Virus record (IMG/VR): IMGVR_UViG_3300022699_000163
Location: 1 to 22,893 of that record
Strand: one strand, 5' to 3'
Source: a virus
DNA: 22,893 nucleotides
Shown here in pieces: positions 1-7,741 of the stretch; position 1 is the stretch's first letter; each line of letters opens with the position of its first letter. The translations under genes were made by a program, and so were the position numbers. The notes below the pieces were generated by a model. That model did no database searches. It was given only the letters and a program-made list of their open reading frames with translations, and was not told the DNA's origin.

Positions 1-806
1 AAGTTATATACGGCGACACAGATAGTATATTTGTAAAAATAAAATTTAATAGAGAAGATTTCGAAAAAAACAGACGTGACACATTCGAACTTGCGACATT
101 GTGTGGAGAAAAAATAACAAAAGAATTTTTTAATCGACCACCAATTTGCCTTGAATTTGAAAAGGTATTTCAACCCTTTGTTTTACTGACCAAAAAGCGA
201 TATATTGCTAAAAAATACGATAATCCCAAAGATCCATTTCAACTTAAGGGAATTGATGCCAAAGGCATTGCATTAACTCGACGTGATTATTGTAAAATGG
301 TAAAATCTTGTTACAAAGAAATCATCGACACGATTATGGATACGAACATTCGAAATAATATTCGCGAAAGTATTAATGTATTTTATAGATACATTGACAA
401 CATAGAAAATTATAATATTAATGCAGAAGACCTTGTTGTTTCTGCAATGTTAGCGAAATCATATAAGTCAGATAATATCGCACATGTTAACTTAGCAAAA
501 CGTTTAAAAGAAAGGAAGGAAGAAGTCCAAGTTGGAGACAGAATTCCATATATTTTTATTGAAACAAACGATCCAAAAGCTAAAAAATCAGAATTGGCAG
601 AAGATCCAAAATACATTGCTGAACATAATTTAAAATTTAACCGTATGTGTTATTTAGAACAACTGGCAAAACCTATATTAGGATTTTATAAAATTGTATT
701 AAAAAATGACGAGCCACTTTTGGACGAATTAATTGATTACGTGAACGAAAGATTGGTTTCATTTGGAGGGAAAAAACTACGAGCAAGCGATTTTAAAGAA
801 GAATAA
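1..806 (+). CDS. Family B DNA polymerase, C-terminal part (NCLDV / Pol delta-like), 5' truncated by window edge
   Basis: The reading frame is open from base 3, before any start codon, so the gene is cut by the window edge; 267 residues and a TAA stop remain. Bases 9-26 encode YGDTDS, the polymerase motif C that holds two catalytic aspartates. It is followed by LEFEKVFQPF and then KKRY (bases 192-203), a DNA-binding motif typical of Pol delta and large eukaryotic DNA virus polymerases. The thumb region carries GDRIPYIFIE and later AEDPKYIAEHNLKF and YLEQLAKPIL, also in the delta/NCLDV pattern. The enzyme would extend DNA primers during replication. It is AT-rich and on the opposite strand to every other gene here, with no phage replication gene beside it. 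It ends 18 bases before the convergent fibre gene. Family B assignment is firm; the viral source is inferred from motif spacing and could be wrong. Confidence 0.9.
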   Translation, partial: VIYGDTDSIFVKIKFNREDFEKNRRDTFELATLCGEKITKEFFNRPPICLEFEKVFQPFVLLTKKRYIAKKYDNPKDPFQLKGIDAKGIALTRRDYCKMVKSCYKEIIDTIMDTNIRNNIRESINVFYRYIDNIENYNINAEDLVVSAMLAKSYKSDNIAHVNLAKRLKERKEEVQVGDRIPYIFIETNDPKAKKSELAEDPKYIAEHNLKFNRMCYLEQLAKPILGFYKIVLKNDEPLLDELIDYVNERLVSFGGKKLRASDFKEE

Positions 807-824
807 ATCAAATAATAAAATTAA

Positions 825-2330
825 TTATATATTTACAATATTTGCTCCAAGTGTATACATAATACCATGTTTTATATTTGATGCATATTCTAATAAATCC
901 AGCGTGTTGCTTAGATTCCAAGACCCGTCATACCAATATGTTTTGATCTCACTACCCTCACGTGTTATTTTTAATGCCGTCGGCATACCAGAGGAAGTTT
1001 CCCAGGTGACTTCATCGGCGCTCCCGTTCTTAACAATTCTTGATTTAACCATGTAATCTGACCCGTCATGTCTCAATTCTAACCGAGCATAATCATCCTT
1101 TACATTATGCCTGTCAGTCACTATCAGAGATGGTGTAACAGCGTAAGCAGTGTCAGTTGTGTGGTAGTCGGTTACGTCAATCACGATTTCAAAATCGCCA
1201 GATGGGATCTCATATTTATAATACATGGTGATATTACTGTCCTCATCGGGTATAGTCAGTTTCAACTTACCATCATTTATAGCCACTGTTTCATTCCCGG
1301 ATTTTGTACCAATTAGCCATTCATCTGTATTCAATGTCGTAAAAGACTCATCGTATTGACATGGTGAGGTAGTTGTGGTACTAGATGTAGTAGATTGAGT
1401 AGATTCCGTGGACGCCGTACTAGATGTAGTAGATTGAGTAGATTCCGTGGTATCGGTGGTAACCGTTGTATTTGTGCTTGTTGTGGTGGATTGAGTAGAT
1501 TCCGTGGACGCCGTACTGGATGTAGTGGATTCAGTAGTACCAGTAGAGGTGGTGGTTGATTGAGTAGATTCAGTAGATACCGTACTAGTTGTGGTGGATA
1601 CCGTGGTATCGGTCGTTACCGTAGAAACTGTGGATGTAGTGGCCGTTTCCGTTGTGGTTGTCGAGGTTGTAGTTTCCGTGGAGGTGGTGGTTGATTGAGT
1701 AGATTCAGTAGTACCAGTAGTATTTGTGCTCGTCGTGGTTGATTGAGTAGATACTGTAGACTCTGTAGACGCTGTACTGGATGTAGTGGATTGGGTAGAT
1801 ACTGTAGACTCTGTAGACGCTGTACTAGATGTAGTGGATTGGGTAGATTGCGTGGACTCCGTGGACGCTGTACTGGATGTAGTTGACTCCGTGGACACTG
1901 TGCTACCCGTGGTGGTTGTTGTACTCGTACTACTTATACTAGTTGTAGTGGATACCGACACATACTCATTCACGGTCGCCAGGGCAGACTCAATCAACAC
2001 GGTCAATGTGACATCCCCGCCCCCATTGTCTTTAACGGTTTGCAGGTTTGCTAGATAAATACCGTCCGGCACTGATATCTCAATCTGATCATAGTTTTGG
2101 TTTATGTATCTGAGTTTAGATACCTCGTGGTCACTGAGATGATGTGCTACAATACTCAATGTCCTGTCCGCGTGTGAAAACCCGTTGTCAATTATGACCG
2201 CGTTTTGATCTAGGGTTTTTACCCTATTAACTCTACGAGTGTATTCTTTTAGATCCGAGTCCCCGACGTCAGCGTCAAGTATAATCGCTCCGTCTAGGTC
2301 ATATTCTCGGACTTTTATGCTAACTAACAT
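825..2330 (-). CDS. Tail fibre-like virion protein: phage N-terminal domain, long Ser/Thr-rich linker, lectin-like C-terminal domain
   Basis: The 501-residue protein has three parts. Residues 1-120 resemble a small phage tail/baseplate-type domain (NGFSHADRTLS, PDGIYLA). Residues about 125-322 are almost only Ser and Thr with Glu, Gln, Ala and Val, in imperfect STEST/STQST repeats. Residues 323-501 look like a concanavalin A/LamG-like beta-sandwich (FEIVIDV, ARLELRHDG, LKITREGSEIKTYW). It probably sits on the tail and binds the host or a glycan. The ATG at 2330 follows a G7 tract serving as ribosome site; the ATG six bases earlier is out of frame. It has its own promoter at 2354-2381, separate from the tape measure operon. 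The protein stops where the family normally has a last strand with an FDxF-like motif, so it may be truncated at the contig junction. Virion role is inferred from position and domain types. Confidence 0.65.
   Translation of the reverse strand: MLVSIKVREYDLDGAIILDADVGDSDLKEYTRRVNRVKTLDQNAVIIDNGFSHADRTLSIVAHHLSDHEVSKLRYINQNYDQIEISVPDGIYLANLQTVKDNGGGDVTLTVLIESALATVNEYVSVSTTTSISSTSTTTTTGSTVSTESTTSSTASTESTQSTQSTTSSTASTESTVSTQSTTSSTASTESTVSTQSTTTSTNTTGTTESTQSTTTSTETTTSTTTTETATTSTVSTVTTDTTVSTTTSTVSTESTQSTTTSTGTTESTTSSTASTESTQSTTTSTNTTVTTDTTESTQSTTSSTASTESTQSTTSSTTTTSPCQYDESFTTLNTDEWLIGTKSGNETVAINDGKLKLTIPDEDSNITMYYKYEIPSGDFEIVIDVTDYHTTDTAYAVTPSLIVTDRHNVKDDYARLELRHDGSDYMVKSRIVKNGSADEVTWETSSGMPTALKITREGSEIKTYWYDGSWNLSNTLDLLEYASNIKHGIMYTLGANIVNI
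1365..1958 (-). repeat. Imperfect tandem repeats coding the Ser/Thr-rich linker
   Basis: Short direct repeats fill the linker of the fibre gene. The clearest is a 39-base unit at 1378-1416 that recurs at once from 1417 for 34 identical bases. A related ~48-base unit beginning GTACTGGATGTAG (plus strand) repeats around 1770-1870. The units are multiples of three, so gain or loss changes linker length without breaking the frame. There are no constant-length unique spacers, so this is not a CRISPR array. Confidence 0.85.
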
Positions 2331-2353
2331 CCATGGCCCCCCCTTTAATTATA

Positions 2354-2381
2354 AGTATACCAAACTATTGAAATATGTCAA
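2354..2381 (-). promoter_or_regulatory. Sigma70-type promoter for the fibre gene
   Basis: On the minus strand the -35 box is TTGACA (2376-2381), the spacer is 16 bases, and the -10 box is TATACT (2354-2359) preceded by TGG, an extended -10. A 10-base T tract and further A/T-rich DNA lie upstream, like an UP element. The fibre gene starts 24 bases downstream of the -10 box. The same layout occurs at three other places in the window. Confidence 0.85.
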
Positions 2382-2427
2382 GACAAAAATCAAAAAAAAA
2401 ATATAAAAATAATTTACTATTTTATTC

Positions 2428-4737
2428 TTAAATCCCAAGTAAAAACTCCTGATATTCTTCATTCACGCGGATCTGAACCTGGGATAAAATCTCCCACATG
2501 AACGCCTCCAAATGAGGCTCTAGTCCTGATCCGTCTATTTGTATGATTCCCTGGTCGCGGCCCAATGCCGCTTGTTTTTTCTCGATTAAACTTATTTGCT
2601 TTTCTGTTAGTTTCTGTTGTAGATCAAATGTTTGATCCCGGCGTTTATTTTCATCTCGGATCAACCCCTCAATGGTTGTGCTTTTCCAGGCGGACCCGGC
2701 CTCCAGATAGGCCCCGGACAGGTCCCCGAGGACTTTTTCGGTACTGGCTACCGAGGACGCTACCCCCTCCAGGGCGGACTCCATAACCTTGGCGTCGGCT
2801 TTGATTTGCTCAATGTCAATTTTTGCGCCCCATTCGATACTAGTCTGTGTAATTTCAGATACTTCCTGGAATTTTGCAATTGCTACCTCCGCCGCCAATT
2901 TCGCTTGCTCCTTGAAATTCTCCGCCTCTTCACTCGCCTCCTTGAGCCCTGTGCCTGTATCCTCCGCGGCATCTTTAACCATAGTCATCTGCTCTGCACT
3001 CTCAGCGGCTATCATTTTATTTAGTTTCATCATTTCTGCCGACTGCCCTGTTGCCTCGGTTATCTTTTTCGCTTCTTCACTCGTTTCCGCTGTAGCTTGC
3101 TTGACCCCGTCAATCTGTTTTTTAGTCTCCTCGGCTGCGTCTGCTGTATCCCAAAATAGGCCCTTTACCCCTGACATCACTGAAGAAAGATCAAAATCCA
3201 GTATGCCCTCCCCGATGGTCCCGAGGGCCTGTATACTAGATTGTATCCTAGTATATACACCCTCTATGTAGTCTACGATTCCAGAAAACACCGTTTTAGC
3301 AGTGTCCCAGGTTGCGTTGAATACATTACCCATCCAAGCAGTTACTGTGATTAGTTCCCCGACCACGTCAACTACGTGTTGTATTACTATTTGCAGCTCA
3401 TCGGGTTTAGTTAGATCCAGCCCACCGAATAAATTAGACACTACGTAATTTATTTCTCGTAGCCCGTCCTGTACGGCTGTATAGTCTATACCCGCCAGTG
3501 CTTCCGGTAGTGCCTCGGCCATTCCATTCATTACATCAGTGATGTTGGTTACGAACTCCTCAAATATAGAATACAGTTCATCAAATGATCCCGCGTCTAT
3601 ACCTGAGTTTATGCCAGTTACAGTTTCTTTAACGGCCTCGGCTATATCGCCGTATTGATCCAGGATAGGGTCACCAATGCCTATCAGGGTAGCCCTAAGA
3701 TTGTTCGCCAGGTTTTGGTTAATCATGCCGAAATTTTTGGCCATTTTCTGATATGCGGTATCAACAGCACCAGAAGCGCCCTCCATTTTTAGCAAAGAGT
3801 CGGCGAATCTGCCGGACGAGTCTGAGCCTAGGATCATAGCGGCATTTAAACCGCGGACATTACCGAACAGTTTCGCCATCTGATCAGTGTTTCCCCCGGT
3901 GGTCTCCCGGACTGTTCTCATGATGCCATCAAAACCATTAGCCTCAAGTCCTGCCGCATTGAACTGAATACCTAGGGACGAAGCCAAATCAGCCGCTTCG
4001 GTTGTGGGTTTTATTATGTTGGTAATAGCAGCCCGTAGCCCAGTTATAGCCTCTTTGGTTGGTAATCCTGCAGATGTCAACGCTGCAATGGCCGCAGTCA
4101 GTGTCTCGATAGGTACCCCAGCCCCAGCCGCCAGACTAGTTACCTTCGCCATGGATGCGGCTAATTCTGGTATCGTGGTTTTTCCCATCCGAACAGTGTT
4201 AAAAAACACATCAGAGTAGTGTCCTGCCTGGTCTACCGATTCTCCATATGAATTTAATGTACCTATGAGTAGTTCCGTCGTGCTTTTTAAATCAGATTTT
4301 CCAGCGGTCGCCAACTTCTCAGCCGACGTGATAGCTTCCACTGAATCCTGATAATCAATCCCTAATGAGACCGCCTGATATAATGCTGAGTTGATGTCTT
4401 CTATACTGGCCGTGGAATCTGCCGCATAATTTAATATCTGCTCCCTGAACGCGCCTAGATCATCTACGCTCATGTCCGTCAGGGTTGCAATCTCGGCTAT
4501 TTGGTCGCTGAAATCCCCCGCAGTATTAGTGGCGTACACTAACCCCGCCCCAGCTAGGGTGGTTAGAACCGCATCCACCTTCAGGATTTTTTTACCTACG
4601 CTACCGAGGGACTTAACTACGCCCCCGGTAACTGATGTTAATTTACCGAGCGACCCGCCTACACTGGAGATAGTCCGGTCGAGCTGATCGGTTTTACCAC
4701 CGAATATGATATCTACTGTTCGTTCAATATTAGCCAT
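2428..4737 (-). CDS. Phage tail tape measure protein (TP901-like core)
   Basis: This 769-residue protein would set tail length and be packed inside the tail tube. Residues about 85-350 match the TP901-type tape measure core: many Ala/Gly-rich helices, with segments such as YAADSTASIEDINSALYQAV, AAIAALTSAGLPTKEAITGL and NFGMINQNLANNLRATLIGI. The middle and C-terminal parts are rich in Glu, Ala and Lys and look helical. It begins with ATG at 4737, inside the end of the frameshifted chaperone gene, so translation is probably coupled; no strong ribosome site is seen. It follows the gpG/gpGT pair exactly as gene H does in lambda. No lysozyme or peptidase domain is recognised. At this length it predicts a tail somewhat over 100 nm by the usual rule of about 0.15 nm per residue. 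Confidence 0.93.
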   Translation of the reverse strand: MANIERTVDIIFGGKTDQLDRTISSVGGSLGKLTSVTGGVVKSLGSVGKKILKVDAVLTTLAGAGLVYATNTAGDFSDQIAEIATLTDMSVDDLGAFREQILNYAADSTASIEDINSALYQAVSLGIDYQDSVEAITSAEKLATAGKSDLKSTTELLIGTLNSYGESVDQAGHYSDVFFNTVRMGKTTIPELAASMAKVTSLAAGAGVPIETLTAAIAALTSAGLPTKEAITGLRAAITNIIKPTTEAADLASSLGIQFNAAGLEANGFDGIMRTVRETTGGNTDQMAKLFGNVRGLNAAMILGSDSSGRFADSLLKMEGASGAVDTAYQKMAKNFGMINQNLANNLRATLIGIGDPILDQYGDIAEAVKETVTGINSGIDAGSFDELYSIFEEFVTNITDVMNGMAEALPEALAGIDYTAVQDGLREINYVVSNLFGGLDLTKPDELQIVIQHVVDVVGELITVTAWMGNVFNATWDTAKTVFSGIVDYIEGVYTRIQSSIQALGTIGEGILDFDLSSVMSGVKGLFWDTADAAEETKKQIDGVKQATAETSEEAKKITEATGQSAEMMKLNKMIAAESAEQMTMVKDAAEDTGTGLKEASEEAENFKEQAKLAAEVAIAKFQEVSEITQTSIEWGAKIDIEQIKADAKVMESALEGVASSVASTEKVLGDLSGAYLEAGSAWKSTTIEGLIRDENKRRDQTFDLQQKLTEKQISLIEKKQAALGRDQGIIQIDGSGLEPHLEAFMWEILSQVQIRVNEEYQEFLLGI

Positions 4738-5346
4738 TATTGGTTTTTCTCTCTGCGTTCAACTCTTGTAAAAACGCTCCCCAAAGTTCACGCTCTGTAT
4801 ATGTCAAAAACCCCTCTGGGAAAATATGGGGGAGCACCTGAAATAAAAACCCGCCCTGCCGGCTACACAGTGCTAGCGCGTCGCGGATTTCCGCTGCTTC
4901 CCAGAGGGTTTCGGTTTTCCCGGCACTTTACCTAATCCAGTTAGTTCCGTGATAGCGTTGGTTAGTTCGTAGAATTCCACCGGGGAGGTTTCGCATAATT
5001 TAAGGACCGCCTCCAGTGTTAATTTCGGTTTCACGGATCCGCGGACTAGCATCTCCATACGTTTTACTATGTCATCTGGGACTTCCCCGGCGGTCCCGAG
5101 GGCTTTTTTGACCGCTTCTAGTTTGTCGCTGGCTTTTACCGATGCCAGGTGGGAGATTAATTTTTCGATGTTCTGATTCTTCCTGACAGCGTCGTATACC
5201 TCTGCCAGCTCGGCGCCCTCAAGGCCTCGGACGGTGAATATAGGTTTTTCCCCCTTGGAGAAAAAGGATTTTAGGCCGTCAATTGTGATTTCCTTTGTGC
5301 GATTAGTGTACGGTTGCTCCGTGAATTTTTTGATATCAAAACCCAT
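4730..5346 (-). CDS. Tail assembly chaperone gpGT-like, product of a -1 ribosomal frameshift
   Basis: If ribosomes slip back one base at the slippery site (4915-4921), the first 144 residues of the gpG-like protein join a 61-residue extension read in the -1 frame. That extension runs TETLWEAAEI ... ALALCSRQGGFLFQVLPHIF ... ELWGAFLQEL and stops at 4730-4732, overlapping the tape measure start. The fused product is 205 residues. In lambda the T part recruits the tube protein while the G part coats the tape measure. The -1 frame is open across the whole gap between the two annotated genes and its composition is protein-like, which supports real use. The frameshift itself is inferred from the motif, frame and gene position. 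Confidence 0.82.
4873..5346 (-). CDS. Tail assembly chaperone gpG-like (unshifted product)
   Basis: The 157-residue protein starts MGFDIKKFTEQPY and has a mostly helical, charged middle and a basic tail ending in RKSATR. It lies between the tail tube and tape measure genes, the place of gpG in lambda-type phages. Proteins of this class bind the tape measure during tail assembly and are absent from the finished virion. The ATG at 5346 follows a G-rich stretch (GGGGGAATGG) about ten bases upstream. The final 13 codons after the slippery site belong only to the unshifted form. Confidence 0.8.
   Translation of the reverse strand: MGFDIKKFTEQPYTNRTKEITIDGLKSFFSKGEKPIFTVRGLEGAELAEVYDAVRKNQNIEKLISHLASVKASDKLEAVKKALGTAGEVPDDIVKRMEMLVRGSVKPKLTLEAVLKLCETSPVEFYELTNAITELTGLGKVPGKPKPSGKQRKSATR
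4915..4921 (-). promoter_or_regulatory. Programmed -1 frameshift slippery site GGGAAAA
   Basis: On the minus strand the zero-frame codons are CCG GGA AAA, which places a perfect X XXY YYZ heptamer (G GGA AAA) in the right frame. Lambda uses GGGAAAG at the same point of its G/T pair. A -1 slip here opens 61 further codons. I did not find an unambiguous downstream stem-loop by eye. Confidence 0.85.
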
Positions 5347-5369
5347 TTAGGCCATTCCCCCAATCTAAA

Positions 5370-6389
5370 TTATGATGTTTTATCGACTGCCGGTGTCAAT
5401 GGTGATATAGTACACTCTGCTACTATGTTGTCGCCCGCCGGATATTTACGCCCGATACCCAATTTCCCCTGACACAATGTGTATGGAGATTTGTATCGGT
5501 TCGGGTAGTATTTAAATGTCAGGATCTCATCCCGGTTGGTCACCACTGCATCGGTTATCCCCGACCTCAAATACGCCGTAAATGAACCCTGGTTGATTGA
5601 GGACGAATAGGACGCTATTACCCCGCCGTAAACTTGTTTGCTACTACTAGAATGACTCTGGTCGGGCGGGGTGAAATCAGTGATCCCGGTTATCTCAGAG
5701 AATATGGGTTCGTAGTATTCTGAATACACCCCTTTCGGGAGGTCGCCGGTATGGTGTTTTCCTAGTGCAGTCAGGAACGTAATTGACCCACCGTCATACG
5801 TGCCATCTTCATCTGGGAGATTGTTTTCCTCCCATAAAGGGTAGTCCCATGGTTCACGGGATGTTCCCGGCACCATATAGATTTCCCCCTCGGCAACCAC
5901 TGCGTCAGCGTCAGATGTGAATTTAACCTGAGCTAGTTCAATATCCCCAACAGGTACATATGGGGGACCACCGGCCTCCCCTCGGGTAGTGGAAAACGCA
6001 GTGTGCTCGGTCCCGGTAACTACCGATAGACTACCCCCGGAATCTACTTGAATGGAATTGATGATATAAACCTTGGTTGGATCAGCGGATCTTGAGCACG
6101 TTAGTTCCCCCGCGCTTACGGACGTCATAACCCCAGCTAGATAGCAAGTTAATGCTGAGATGTCTACTACATTATTGACATCATCATCGTCGGGAGTAAC
6201 TAAACCCCCAGTTACTACACCGTCCGGTCTCACTGTGGGTTCATAATCCGCTTTTTTACTCCAGATACTAGCGCTTGAGGTAAATGTTTTCTGGTCACCT
6301 GAGTCTGACAGGGCTTCCATACTGTACATGGTTTGCCCCGACTCCATTTGTAGTTTTGCGTTTTCGGCTACTGCCGCATCTAATGGCAT
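5370..6389 (-). CDS. Major tail tube protein (gpV-like position)
   Basis: The 339-residue protein begins with an ATG at 6389 behind a strong AAGGAGG ribosome site eight bases away. It is rich in Ser, Thr, Gly, Asp and Tyr with alternating strand-like segments, and ends in GRKYPAGDNIVAECTISPLT, a strand pattern often seen at the end of tube subunits. It sits between the tail terminator and the gpG-like chaperone, the place of gene V in lambda. It would stack as hexamers around the tape measure. No specific family motif is recognised, so the assignment rests on order, abundance-type ribosome site and composition. It is larger than lambda gpV (246 residues), suggesting added surface domains. Confidence 0.75.
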   Translation of the reverse strand: MPLDAAVAENAKLQMESGQTMYSMEALSDSGDQKTFTSSASIWSKKADYEPTVRPDGVVTGGLVTPDDDDVNNVVDISALTCYLAGVMTSVSAGELTCSRSADPTKVYIINSIQVDSGGSLSVVTGTEHTAFSTTRGEAGGPPYVPVGDIELAQVKFTSDADAVVAEGEIYMVPGTSREPWDYPLWEENNLPDEDGTYDGGSITFLTALGKHHTGDLPKGVYSEYYEPIFSEITGITDFTPPDQSHSSSSKQVYGGVIASYSSSINQGSFTAYLRSGITDAVVTNRDEILTFKYYPNRYKSPYTLCQGKLGIGRKYPAGDNIVAECTISPLTPAVDKTS

Positions 6390-6407
6390 ATGTAATTTCC
6401 TCCTTGG

Positions 6408-7157
6408 TTAGTTTATATACGGGTTATCGATTTTAGTTGGGTAATGAAAATTAAACGTACACGATACTGAGCATATAGTCTCCTCAACGCTCGGGTATAT
6501 CTCAGGGCCACCATTACTATACTCTACCCAGGACACTAAACCATCGTATTGCTGTTGTATGGTTTGAGATCCTGATAGAATGGCTATAACCTGGTCGTTT
6601 ATTTTTATATTTTCTCCCTGGAGAAAATCCTCTCGGACATCTCTAATTGTCAATGTTCCGGCCGCGTTTCCAGCTCCCCAGGATCCAGATGACACTGATA
6701 TGCTTTGTACTATTGCCGATGCAGTTGATTGAGTTCCGATGATCCGGTCACCCTGGGAAATCTGTGCGCTACCATTCGAAAACGTGGTAGTGAATATACG
6801 GCCGACTATATTGTGAATGAGATCCGCTAACATTTTTTCCATTTCCTCAGATGCGTTTTCCGTGGATGCACTATACGAGGTACTGGACACTATAATGACA
6901 GGCATTTCATTCAATCTCCGCCTGCCCGTATCATAGGTTGTAGTCTCCACCCCGGGGAATATTGATATACACTCGGTTTCACCCTGGTTAAATATTGTCC
7001 GTCCCCGGTGTACCTCGGTAGCGCCAATATTAGTTAGGTACCCGTTGCTAGTGCTGATTTCCTGTAGTTTGGTTTTTATAGCCGTGATGATCCGCTCCCT
7101 AATGGGGGATTCTACCGGCTGTGGTATTTCTGTAGTAGTAGTCGTAGTAGTTGTCAT
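6408..7157 (-). CDS. Tail terminator-like protein (gpU-like position) with an inserted beta-domain
   Basis: The 249-residue protein starts with eight Thr after the Met, then IRERIITAIKTKLQEI, a helix typical of tail terminator/completion proteins. The ending, YPSVEETICSVSCTFNFHY, also fits that family. Between about residues 131 and 197 an extra domain is inserted (GSWGAGNAAGTLTI, LQGENIKIND) that resembles one in the decoration protein. Its ATG overlaps the stop of the gpZ-like gene (ATGA), so the two are translationally coupled. A terminator ring caps the tail tube and stops its growth before the head joins. The call is from gene order and the conserved ends; a lambda gpU homology could not be tested here. 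Confidence 0.68.
   Translation of the reverse strand: MTTTTTTTTEIPQPVESPIRERIITAIKTKLQEISTSNGYLTNIGATEVHRGRTIFNQGETECISIFPGVETTTYDTGRRRLNEMPVIIVSSTSYSASTENASEEMEKMLADLIHNIVGRIFTTTFSNGSAQISQGDRIIGTQSTASAIVQSISVSSGSWGAGNAAGTLTIRDVREDFLQGENIKINDQVIAILSGSQTIQQQYDGLVSWVEYSNGGPEIYPSVEETICSVSCTFNFHYPTKIDNPYIN
6567..6767 (-). other. Inserted beta-domain in the tail terminator, shared with the decoration protein
   Basis: Residues about 131-197 follow the pattern GD-x-I-x-G-T/A-x-S-x-A, then VSSGSWGAGNAAGTLTI, then F-x-x-x-ENIKI. Residues 184-252 of the decoration protein (bases 9253-9459) show the same order: GDTITGATSGATG, VSTGSWSGGDAEGDIYI, TFQAENLDV. The shared pattern suggests a mobile surface domain used in both head and tail. 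Confidence 0.7.
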
Positions 7158-7741
7158 TTTTTATTCAATGCCATTACACGGGTTACCGCCCGGTCCAGGT
7201 TTTTTGACATTCGTTTGTCGATCCTGTCCAGGGCCCTGCGTGTCGGTTTAGTATTGCTGAGTATGTCCGGTATACGAGGACCAAATAGTTGTTCTATGGG
7301 GTATCGGCTCTTACCTGCCCGCTCGAATATCCCCATATAACCTGATTTTAGTTTCGGTATAAATGCATGTTTTAGAATGTGAACCGCCCCGGTCTTCTTG
7401 ACCTGGACTGATATTTTACGGGGGTTGTAGCTCAACCGTTTTGGGGATTTCCGGTAGTGTACTAACGGTATGTTTTTACCGGCAGTTCTGATTCTGCCGG
7501 TTGGATTACTGGCCCGCGCCCGTGTGGTTGAAAATGTCTGTCTGCCCCCGGGCCCCTTTCTGATGATACGCGACGGTAGATTCACCTCAGCTTTGACTTC
7601 CCTGGCCACATCGGTTTTTCCCCCCTTGATTGTTTCATTGAGTGCCAGAACCATGGCTTTTCGCATATCCTTTTTGACGTTTTTCAGTAACCGCCTGACT
7701 TTTGCAATGTCCGTCTTGGATACCGTCGCTTGTACGTTCAT
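7154..7741 (-). CDS. Minor tail protein Z-like (tail completion)
   Basis: The 195-residue basic protein matches the lambda gpZ/prophage minor tail protein Z family: an N-terminal helix pair (DIAKVRRLLKNVKKDMRKAM, ALNETIKGGKTDVAREV), then VNLPSRIIRK, and a C-terminal segment around KSRYPIEQLFGPRIPDIL. That last motif is characteristic of the family. The gene starts at a TAATG overlap with the gpFII-like gene and ends at an ATGA overlap with the terminator gene, as expected for a tight FII-Z-U run. Its product acts in tail completion before joining to the head. Confidence 0.88.
   Translation of the reverse strand: MNVQATVSKTDIAKVRRLLKNVKKDMRKAMVLALNETIKGGKTDVAREVKAEVNLPSRIIRKGPGGRQTFSTTRARASNPTGRIRTAGKNIPLVHYRKSPKRLSYNPRKISVQVKKTGAVHILKHAFIPKLKSGYMGIFERAGKSRYPIEQLFGPRIPDILSNTKPTRRALDRIDKRMSKNLDRAVTRVMALNKK

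Noticed and set aside
1365-1958. Repeat block considered as a CRISPR array or a non-coding satellite
   Set aside because: Repeats are of different lengths, without regular unique spacers, and lie in a continuous reading frame that encodes a Ser/Thr linker.
1786-2058. Plus-strand Val/Asp-rich frame opposite the fibre linker
   Set aside because: It is the mirror of the Ser/Thr repeat codons and lacks a ribosome site.
2385-2427. Rho-independent terminator after the tape measure gene
   Set aside because: There is a T10 tract and a possible AT-only stem, but no GC-containing hairpin; the tract fits an UP element of the fibre promoter at least as well.
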